This document shows positions 1 through 5,859 of a stretch of 9,258 nt of DNA, piece by piece. Under the pieces are notes generated by a model. That model saw nothing but the letters and a program-made list of their open reading frames with translations, did not search any database and had not been told where the DNA came from. The stretch's first letter is position 1; every line of letters begins with the position of its first letter. The translations under genes and the position numbers were made by a program. This DNA is from Planctomycetaceae bacterium (GTDB lineage: Bacteria > Planctomycetota > Planctomycetia > Planctomycetales > Planctomycetaceae), in assembly GCA_003445035.1 (NCBI GenBank), contig DLVV01000464.1:1-9258 (forward strand), given 5' to 3'.

Positions 1-38
1 GTGTTGTCCAAGAGATCAAATGGGAAGGGGATGGATCC

Positions 39-1166
39 ATGCGCCGACTGCGTGTGATAGGCCTGCTGGTGACGGTATTCCTGGCGGCCGGTTGTGGCAC
101 CGATGAGACGCCTTCGGACGGAGCCGTTCAAGCCGACAACAAGGTGGTGGGGACGGTTACGACCGTGCCCACCGACGATGCTGCTGCGATCGGCGTACTC
201 GAGAAGCTTGGTGCCAAGCTCAACAGGGGGAGCGACGGCCGCGTGACCGAAGTCAACCTGCGAGGCACCACGTTGACCGACGAAGATCTGGCTGCTCTCG
301 GCTCACTCTCGAACCTGCAGTCGGTGCTGTTCAATGACACCGCGATCACCAACGAGGGCCTCTTGACCATCGGCTCGCTCTCGACGCTCCGCAACCTCGA
401 TCTCCGGGGCTGCGGGATTTCCAACGACGGACTCGCCCACCTGGCTGGTCTCACCTCGTTGCGAGCGCTCAGGCTTTCGGGCAAGAACAATTCGACGCAG
501 ATCGATGACCAGGGGATGGAGCACATCGGCAAGCTGACCGGTCTCAAGGCCCTGTTGCTGGACTACCTGTTCATCAGCGAAGAAGGGCTCGTGCAATTGA
601 AGGGGCTGACGGATCTCGAGGAAATCTACCTGGCGGGAACGTTGGCCGGCGACGAGGCGGCAGGCGTGTTGAAACAGTTTTCCCGGCTCCGCAAGGTGAG
701 GCTCTCTCAGACCCAGGTTTCCGACGCGGGACTCGAGCAGTTGAAGGCCATTGGATCGCTTGTCGAACTGGACCTCAGCGAAAACAGCCTGATCTCGGAT
801 GCCGGGATGGCCCACCTGGGAGCGATGAAGAACCTCGAGAAGTTGAACCTGTGGAGATTGCAGATCAGTGATGCGGGGTTGAAACCCCTGGGCCAGCTCA
901 AGAACCTGGCCTGGCTGAATCTGGACAATACGCTGACCAGTGATATCGGGCTGCCCGCACTCTCGCCGCTGGGAAAACTCGAGTTCCTCCACCTGGGCTC
1001 GACCGCGGTCACCGACGAGGGCCTGGTGCACCTCGAAGCTCTCACGGCGCTCAAGGACCTGAAGGTGACCCGGACGAACGTCAGCGAGGAAGGTGTGGCG
1101 ACTTTGCAGAAGAAGCTGCCCGGGGCCAGGATCCAGTTGAAGTACATTGCCGGGGACGGAAGTTGA
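39..1166 (+). CDS. Leucine-rich-repeat lipoprotein (RNI-like LRR)
   Basis: Predicted surface or periplasmic lipoprotein of 375 residues, probably a binding scaffold; no enzymatic domain is visible. Residues 1-18 are a short signal peptide (MRRLR, then a hydrophobic stretch) ending in the lipobox LAAGC with Cys19 as the lipidation site. A Gly follows the Cys, not Asp. A low-complexity linker (20-45) precedes about twelve leucine-rich repeats from residue 69 to 361, mostly 24 residues long, each built as LxxLxLxxTxISDxGLxxLxxLxx. Repeat 141-168 is 28 residues and repeat 241-265 is 25. Residues 193-216 are a degenerate repeat (AGDEAAGVL). This 'ISDxGL' LRR type is common in Planctomycetes. The ATG at 39 is preceded by AAGGGG at 25-30, 8 nt upstream, a good ribosome binding site. 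It converges on the oxidoreductase gene. Family assignment is secure; ligand and function are unknown. Confidence 0.9.
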   Translation: MRRLRVIGLLVTVFLAAGCGTDETPSDGAVQADNKVVGTVTTVPTDDAAAIGVLEKLGAKLNRGSDGRVTEVNLRGTTLTDEDLAALGSLSNLQSVLFNDTAITNEGLLTIGSLSTLRNLDLRGCGISNDGLAHLAGLTSLRALRLSGKNNSTQIDDQGMEHIGKLTGLKALLLDYLFISEEGLVQLKGLTDLEEIYLAGTLAGDEAAGVLKQFSRLRKVRLSQTQVSDAGLEQLKAIGSLVELDLSENSLISDAGMAHLGAMKNLEKLNLWRLQISDAGLKPLGQLKNLAWLNLDNTLTSDIGLPALSPLGKLEFLHLGSTAVTDEGLVHLEALTALKDLKVTRTNVSEEGVATLQKKLPGARIQLKYIAGDGS

Positions 1167-1193
1167 ACGGCGATCCCGCCTCTGGAAAAGAAA

Positions 1194-1226
1194 AACAGCC
1201 GAGACCCACCGGGGTGCTCGGCTGTT
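1194..1226 (-). terminator. Rho-independent terminator, mainly for the minus-strand oxidoreductase gene
   Basis: A perfect 10-bp inverted repeat, AACAGCCGAG (1194-1203) and CTCGGCTGTT (1217-1226), encloses a 13-nt loop that can form a small inner CAC/GTG stem. Read on the minus strand, the stem is followed by TTTTTCTTTT, the classic U-tract, and lies 39 nt after the oxidoreductase stop at 1266. On the plus strand the stem lies 27 nt after the lipoprotein stop but is followed only by CTTCGTT, so it should work less well in that direction. Confidence 0.85.
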
Positions 1227-1265
1227 CTTCGTTGGTCACTCCGCTGTCAAGCGGGCCGTGCCGTG

Positions 1266-2573
1266 TCAGGCGACTTCCCAGCCCTCGCGGTATTCCTTAC
1301 GGATGTAGCGAGCGGCCGCGGCACAGTTGGGAGCCTCGAGTGCAGCGGCGTCCCATTCCAGCGCCTTGCCGGTACGGTAACTGACGTTGCCCAGGAGAAC
1401 GGTTTCGGTCAACGCGCCCGAGTAGTCGAAGTTGCAGGTCGTGGGCGTGCCCTTCTTGCAGGCTCGAATCCACTCGGCGTGGTGACCGATCGACTTGGCA
1501 ATCGTCTGCTTCGGCGGCTGGAAGCTCTTGAATTTATCCTGCGGATAGAGCTTGTATCGCCCGTAGTCGGCGAACATCTGGCCCTCGGTTCCGACGAACA
1601 TCACGCCACTGCCGGGCACCCGTTGTCCGGCGACCTGGCGGGGGATCATGGTGCCGTCGTACCAGGTCAGCTTGACCGGCGCCAGCTTGCCGCGCTTGGG
1701 GAACTGGTATTCGACCTTCAGCCCCAGCGGGCAGGTTTCGGGATGCAGTTTCGGCCCGGTTGCCTGGCAGTGGGTCGGGTGGCGAAGCTTCAGGGCCCAG
1801 AACGGCAGGTCCATGTAGTGGCAGGCCATGTCACCGAGCGTGCCCTGGCCGAAGTCCCACCAGCGTCGCCATTGTGCCGGGTGGTAGCGTCCGGCGGCGT
1901 AGGGCCTCACCGGTGCGGGGCCAAGCCACAGGTCCCAGTGCAGGTTCTTGGGCGGTTGTTGCCCGGCCTTGGGACGATCGCCGCCGCCCCAGCCCTTGCC
2001 GACCCAGACGTGGGCTTCGGTCACATCGCCGATGGCTCCCGACTGGATGATCTCGACCACGCGGCGATAGTTGTCGCCGGCGTGGATCTGGGTGCCCAGC
2101 TGGGTGGCCACACCCTTCTTCTTGGCGGCCTCGGCCAGGATTCGGGCTTCGTGCACGGTGTGGGTCAGGGGCTTCTCGCAGTAAACGTGAAGGCCCTTGT
2201 TGATGGCCCGGATCGCAGCCGGAGCGTGGTGATGATCGGCGGTGCCGACGACGACCGCATCAATTCGGCCAGCCTCGGTTTCGATCATTTCCCGGTAGTC
2301 GACATAGGTCCGGGCGTCCTTGAACTGCGACTTGGCTCGATCGAGGTAGTTGGTGTCGATGTCGCACAGCGCGACAATGTTCTCGCCTTTGACACCGTTG
2401 ATGTCGGCCGCAGCCCGGTTGGCCGTGCCCACGCAGGCAATCCGCAACTTCTCATTCGGTGACCGTTCGGCCGCCATCGATCCACCGGTGAACACGCCAG
2501 CCGAGATGGCCACGGCGCCGGCACTGGTTGTCTGCAGGAATTCGCGGCGGTTGACAGATTGAGATCGCGTCAT
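1266..2573 (-). CDS. Tat-exported Gfo/Idh/MocA family NAD(P)-dependent oxidoreductase
   Basis: Probable NAD(P)-dependent sugar or cyclitol oxidoreductase acting outside the cytoplasm; substrate unknown. The 435-residue protein begins with a twin-arginine signal (NRREFLQ, Arg9-Arg10), a weak hydrophobic stretch and a possible cleavage near SMAA (32-35). The N-terminal Rossmann fold starts at LRIACVGTANRA (43-54), where the nucleotide-binding loop is G-T-A-N-R-A instead of GxGxxG. The family EKP motif is at 133-135 (YCEKPLTHT) and the mid-domain motif GDMACHYMD at 247-255 carries the likely active-site His252. The C-terminus ends in YIRKEYREGWEV, typical of the planctomycete exported subfamily (GFO_IDH_MocA C2-type). 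The start was chosen because it alone gives the complete Tat motif; no clear Shine-Dalgarno sequence precedes it. It lies 172 nt downstream of the arsC-like gene on the same strand and ends at a strong terminator. Family certain, substrate not predictable. Confidence 0.93.
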   Translation of the reverse strand: MTRSQSVNRREFLQTTSAGAVAISAGVFTGGSMAAERSPNEKLRIACVGTANRAAADINGVKGENIVALCDIDTNYLDRAKSQFKDARTYVDYREMIETEAGRIDAVVVGTADHHHAPAAIRAINKGLHVYCEKPLTHTVHEARILAEAAKKKGVATQLGTQIHAGDNYRRVVEIIQSGAIGDVTEAHVWVGKGWGGGDRPKAGQQPPKNLHWDLWLGPAPVRPYAAGRYHPAQWRRWWDFGQGTLGDMACHYMDLPFWALKLRHPTHCQATGPKLHPETCPLGLKVEYQFPKRGKLAPVKLTWYDGTMIPRQVAGQRVPGSGVMFVGTEGQMFADYGRYKLYPQDKFKSFQPPKQTIAKSIGHHAEWIRACKKGTPTTCNFDYSGALTETVLLGNVSYRTGKALEWDAAALEAPNCAAAARYIRKEYREGWEVA

Positions 2574-2745
2574 GAGTGCGGTCCGTGATGAAAAAGTGGT
2601 TTGGATGCGTCCGCGTGTTTTGGAAAATTGTGGGGAGAAACCAACGGCTGAAGGTCACTTCACCATTGTCCTAGGATACCCCGGTTCCGGTGTGCAGGGA
2701 AAGGCGGGGTGGCGGATCGCAGGCCAAATTGGCATGACTTGTCGA
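2574..2745. other. Intergenic region upstream of the oxidoreductase gene
   Basis: This 172-bp gap separates two minus-strand genes and is long enough for an independent promoter for the oxidoreductase gene. Read on the minus strand, TATCCT (2678-2673) lies about 100 nt before the start codon, with TTCCCT (2701-2696) 17 nt further upstream; they match the sigma-70 consensus at only 4/6 and 3/6 positions. A small palindrome, GCCAAATTGGC (2723-2733), lies 12 nt after the arsC-like stop codon. I see no terminator with a T-tract after the arsC-like gene, so read-through remains possible. Confidence 0.3.
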
Positions 2746-3102
2746 TTACAGCAGTTGGCGAACGTTTTCCGGGGGGCGGCCGAGAACGGCGGTGTCGCCT
2801 CGCACGACGATCGGACGCTCGATCAGAATCGGTTCCGCTGCCATGGCGACCAGCAATTGGCTTTCAGATAGCTCTGAGCCTGGAGGATCGAGCGCGGCGT
2901 AGGCGGCTTCCTTGTTGCGGATGAACTCTGACGGTTCGAGACCGAGTTGATTGCCGAGCACCTGGAGTTCGACTGCCGTGGGCGGGTTGTCGAGGTACTC
3001 GATGACCCGGGGCGTGATGCCGGCGTCTTCGAGAATGGACAGCGTCTGGCGACTCTTGGAACACCTCGGGTTGTGATAGATCGTAATCTGGTCGGTGGCC
3101 AT
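2746..3102 (-). CDS. arsC: ArsC-family arsenate reductase (glutaredoxin-dependent type)
   Basis: Small cytoplasmic thioredoxin-fold protein of 118 residues, predicted to reduce arsenate to arsenite with glutathione/glutaredoxin. It opens with ITIYHNPRCSKSR, placing the catalytic Cys at 14. Compared with E. coli ArsC (Cys12, Arg60, Arg94, Arg107) all key residues are present with a constant two-residue offset: Cys14, Arg62 (IRNKEAAY), Arg96 (ERPIVV) and Arg109 (LGRPPENV). It is shorter than E. coli ArsC (141 residues) because the C-terminal tail is missing, which is common in the wider COG1393 family. The loop is CSKSR where E. coli has CGTSR. The ATG at 3102 is preceded by GAGGA (minus strand, 3113-3109) with 6 nt spacing. 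No arsenite pump or ArsR regulator is in the window, so the physiological role could be general thiol chemistry. Fold certain; arsenate specificity is inferred. Confidence 0.9.
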   Translation of the reverse strand: MATDQITIYHNPRCSKSRQTLSILEDAGITPRVIEYLDNPPTAVELQVLGNQLGLEPSEFIRNKEAAYAALDPPGSELSESQLLVAMAAEPILIERPIVVRGDTAVLGRPPENVRQLL

Positions 3103-3306
3103 TGGAATTCCTCGGTCGGTCGATTCAGGAGTGGCGGAGACCCGCGGACCGGTTTCGTGCGAGACTGTAGCAACTGCAGTGCCGGATGTCTGTCGGCCGT
3201 ACGCCTGTACGCAAAAACGAGCGCCGAATCAGCTATCCTTACAGTCCCCTGTGACGAGCCTGTGCCCTGTGCGGCTCGGTGACTCTCCCAGGCAAAGGAC
3301 ACTGTG
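3103..3306. promoter_or_regulatory. Divergent intergenic region, presumed promoters for the arsC-like and cytochrome genes
   Basis: The 204-bp region separates divergently transcribed genes and should carry promoters for both; no strong sigma-70 pair was found. Visible elements are a direct repeat GTACGC at 3199-3204 and 3207-3212, a TATCCT hexamer at 3234-3239, three copies of CCTGTG at 3248, 3259 and 3266, and a 6-bp inverted repeat CGAGCC (3255-3260) / GGCTCG (3273-3278) with a 12-nt loop. AAAGGA at 3294-3299 is the ribosome binding site of the plus-strand gene. The function of the repeats is unknown. Confidence 0.4.
3294..3299 (+). promoter_or_regulatory. Ribosome binding site that decides the start of the cytochrome gene
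   Basis: AAAGGA lies 7 nt before ATG 3307, 4 nt before the in-frame GTG 3304 and 13 nt before ATG 3313. The spacing favours ATG 3307 as the initiation codon. Confidence 0.6.
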
Positions 3307-5859
3307 ATGCTGATGGCCACACGGGATCTCCGATTTCACCAGCCCGCGTTGGTGATCGTTGTCTGCGCCCTGTCTGGAGTTGCGGGTGCGGAGGAGAAAG
3401 GGACGCCCCAGGGCCTTCGTTTTTTCGAACAGAAGATTCGTCCGGTGCTGGTCAGACAGTGTTACCAGTGTCATTCGGCTCGTGCGGCGACCTCCGGAAA
3501 ATTGAAGGGGAAACTGAGATTGGACACGCGAGCGGGCACGCGTGCCGGCGGCGAGAGCGGTCCGTCTGTTGTGCCGGGCAAGCCAGGCGACAGCCTGTTG
3601 GTCGGAGCGTTGCGACACGAGTCATTCAAGATGCCTCCCAGCGGGAAGTTGCCCGCCGGGGTGATTGCCGATTTTGTTACCTGGATCAAGATGGGAGCGC
3701 CGGATCCGCGGGATGGTGATGCGAAGGTCGATTCGCCGCAGGATCTGGTGGCGGCCCGAAAGCTCTGGGCGTTCCGGAAAGTGAAACGGCCACCGGTGCC
3801 GCGGAAATTGCGTCACCCGCAGTGGCCCCGCAGTGACCTGGACCGCCTGGTGCTCGCGACGCTGGAAACCCGGTCTTTGATTCCATCGGGAGATGCCGAC
3901 CGTCGGACGTTGATTCGTCGGGCGGCCTACGACGTGATCGGTCTTCCGCCGACACGCGAGGAAGTGGAGGTGTTCCTCGCAGACCGTCAGCCGGGCGCCT
4001 TTCAACGTGTGGTCGATCGGTTGTTGGCGTCACCCGATTTCGGTGTCCGCTGGGCTCGTCACTGGCTCGACAACGTGAGGTACTCGCTCGACGACCCGAC
4101 CTGTGCGGCCAACAAGAACGAGAACTTCTCGATCAGCTCCTACCGTGACTGGGTTGTCCGGTCGTTGAATCGTGACCTCCCGTACGACGAATTCGTCAGG
4201 CTGCAGGTTGCGGGCGACCTGCAGATGGCCGATGAACCCGGGGCCCTGAATGCTGATGGGCTGACAGCGACGGGGATCTGGGGGTTGGCTCACCTGGTCG
4301 AGGGCAATGACAAGGAGAAGGTCCTGGCCGACTGCATCGATGAACAACTCGACGTCCTGGGACGGACGTTCCTGGGACTGACAATCTCGTGTGCCCGGTG
4401 TCACGACCACAAGTTCGATCCGATCTCGCAGAAGGACTACTACGCCCTGGCCGGGATCTTCTACAGCAGTCACATGTTCACATTCCAGGGCAGTGCCCGG
4501 TTGCGTCGACGGATTGAGCAGCCGTTGGTGGCTGACGAAGCCGCCCTGCACCAGTGGCGGGTGAAGAAGTCGGTCCTCGACGGACTGGAAGCGTCCATCA
4601 AGGCGCTGGACAAGAAACTCGGCAAGACACGCGAGCTGGCCCAGGTCAAACAGGAACTGGCCGCGGCTCGTCAGCGACAAAAGAGCGAGCCGGACGAGAA
4701 ACGAAAAGCGGAAGTCGACAAGCAGGTCAAATCGCTCCTGAAAAAGGTGGCGGCCCTGTTGGCTGACCGGAAGAAGAACCGTTGGACCTTCGATCCGGCA
4801 GGACTGGCACGGCGTGCCGGGTTGATCGCCGAACGCGACCGGCTCCGTCCGGGGGTGTCGGCTGTGGTGTCTCGGATGGTCATCCGCGAGGGGCCGGTGC
4901 CCGGGACGCGGCACAAGCGGGTCGGCGACACGCGGCTGTTTGTTCGCGGCAATCACCTCAAACCTGGCCGCACCGTGCGGCGAGGTTTTCCCGAGGTGTT
5001 TGCTGAGAGCGTGTCGGGCGGTCCGCGGATCAACGGAAGTGGTCGTCGGGAACTGGCCGAGTGGCTGACCCGTCCCGATCACCCACTCACCGCACGGGTG
5101 ATGGCCAACCGGGTGTGGCAGCACCTGGTGGGGGTGGGCATCGTGGAAACTCCCAGCAACTTCGGTCGCCTGGGACGACCGCCGACTCATCCCGACGTTC
5201 TCGACTGGCTGGCGGTCGAGTTTGTCGAATCGGGATGGTCGGTCAAGGCGCTGGTGCGACAGATCATGACGTCCAGCGTCTACCGGCAGACCAGCCTGTC
5301 GTCGGTGGAGGGTCGGCGTCGCGATCCTCGCAACAGGTGGTTGAGCCGGATGAACCGGAAGAGGCTGGATGCGGAGGCTTTGAAGGACACATTGCTCTGG
5401 CATGCGGGCGAGGTCCGCCGTGCGAGGGTGCCGGGATGGACCGGGTCGAAGCGATCGCTGTTTGCGGCACCGACCCGCAGTGCTCCGGATCCGTTTCTGA
5501 GTCTTTTTGACGGCCCGGACCCCCACCTGGTTGTTCCGCGGCGGGCCGATTCAACCTCGGCCCCTCAGTCGCTGTTCATGATGAACAATCCGGCCGTGTT
5601 TTCGACGGCCAAGACCATGATCGGACGGCTGCTGAAAACGCGACGGACGGACGGGTTTCTGGTGGACGTGTTGTACCGGCGGATCGTGGGCCGGCCGCCC
5701 AGCGAGGAAGAACAACGATTGGCCGTGCGGACACTTGACGAAGCTCGCGAAGTGCGTCGACGTCTGTCGGAGGCGAAGCCGGCCGGCGGCGACGGAGGTC
5801 CCTGGGAGGACCTGTGCATGGCTCTGCTCTGCAGCAACGAGTTCATCTATGTCGACTGA
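3307..5859 (+). CDS. Planctomycete cytochrome c protein, PSCyt1-PSCyt2(DUF1549)-PSD1(DUF1553)
   Basis: Exported multi-domain haem protein of 850 residues; the family is widespread in Planctomycetes but its reaction is not established. A Sec signal peptide (hydrophobic 14-27) probably ends at AGA/EEK after residue 28. PSCyt1 (about 36-135) has the haem site CYQCH (52-56) and a probable distal ligand Met109 in FKMPPSGKLP. PSCyt2/DUF1549 (about 170-395) shows ARHWLDNVRYS (250-260), NRDLPYDEFV (288-297) and a second CxxCH, CARCHDHKFDP (362-372). Residues 412-490 are rich in Lys, Arg, Glu and Leu and probably form a coiled coil. PSD1/DUF1553 (about 578-840) shows NRVWQHLVGVGIVETPSNFG (601-620), IMTSSVYRQTS, RADSTSAPQSLFMMNNP and the terminal SNEFIYVD. 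Its stop overlaps the DUF1501 start by 11 nt, indicating co-translation. In-frame GTG 3304 is an alternative start. Domain calls are firm; function is open. Confidence 0.95.
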   Translation: MLMATRDLRFHQPALVIVVCALSGVAGAEEKGTPQGLRFFEQKIRPVLVRQCYQCHSARAATSGKLKGKLRLDTRAGTRAGGESGPSVVPGKPGDSLLVGALRHESFKMPPSGKLPAGVIADFVTWIKMGAPDPRDGDAKVDSPQDLVAARKLWAFRKVKRPPVPRKLRHPQWPRSDLDRLVLATLETRSLIPSGDADRRTLIRRAAYDVIGLPPTREEVEVFLADRQPGAFQRVVDRLLASPDFGVRWARHWLDNVRYSLDDPTCAANKNENFSISSYRDWVVRSLNRDLPYDEFVRLQVAGDLQMADEPGALNADGLTATGIWGLAHLVEGNDKEKVLADCIDEQLDVLGRTFLGLTISCARCHDHKFDPISQKDYYALAGIFYSSHMFTFQGSARLRRRIEQPLVADEAALHQWRVKKSVLDGLEASIKALDKKLGKTRELAQVKQELAAARQRQKSEPDEKRKAEVDKQVKSLLKKVAALLADRKKNRWTFDPAGLARRAGLIAERDRLRPGVSAVVSRMVIREGPVPGTRHKRVGDTRLFVRGNHLKPGRTVRRGFPEVFAESVSGGPRINGSGRRELAEWLTRPDHPLTARVMANRVWQHLVGVGIVETPSNFGRLGRPPTHPDVLDWLAVEFVESGWSVKALVRQIMTSSVYRQTSLSSVEGRRRDPRNRWLSRMNRKRLDAEALKDTLLWHAGEVRRARVPGWTGSKRSLFAAPTRSAPDPFLSLFDGPDPHLVVPRRADSTSAPQSLFMMNNPAVFSTAKTMIGRLLKTRRTDGFLVDVLYRRIVGRPPSEEEQRLAVRTLDEAREVRRRLSEAKPAGGDGGPWEDLCMALLCSNEFIYVD

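Noticed and set aside
303..1031. Minus-strand open frame of 242 codons opposite the leucine-rich-repeat gene
   Set aside because: Its apparent internal repeats are the shadow of the sense-strand repeats.
1263..2462. Long plus-strand open frame of 399 codons opposite the oxidoreductase gene
   Set aside because: It is antisense to a gene with firm family motifs, has no recognisable domain, and is explained by GC-biased third codon positions.
2673..2701. Possible sigma-70 promoter (TTCCCT, 17 nt, TATCCT) for the oxidoreductase gene
   Set aside because: Only 3/6 and 4/6 consensus matches; a similar TATCCT at 3234 has no plausible -35 box. Too weak to list as a promoter.
2723..2733. Palindrome GCCAAATTGGC after the arsC-like gene
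   Set aside because: Arms of five bases with a one-base centre cannot form a terminator, and as an operator it is unsupported by a second copy.
2572..2871. Small plus-strand frame of 99 codons in the gap and over the arsC-like gene
   Set aside because: No ribosome binding site, no recognisable motif, and most of it is antisense to the arsC-like gene.
3355..3369. Cys20 in the signal peptide of the cytochrome protein as a lipoprotein site
   Set aside because: The preceding residues are Ile-Val-Val, not a lipobox with small residues at -1, and a good AGA/EEK signal peptidase I site follows.
4030..5526. Long minus-strand open frame of 498 codons opposite the cytochrome gene
   Set aside because: It has no domain or signal, is very rich in His, Arg, Pro and Gln in low-complexity fashion, and mirrors the conserved sense gene.
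5735..5848. TTG-initiated N-terminal extension of the DUF1501 protein
   Set aside because: The extra 38 residues lie inside the upstream gene and bury the Tat signal; ATG 5849 gives a proper signal peptide.
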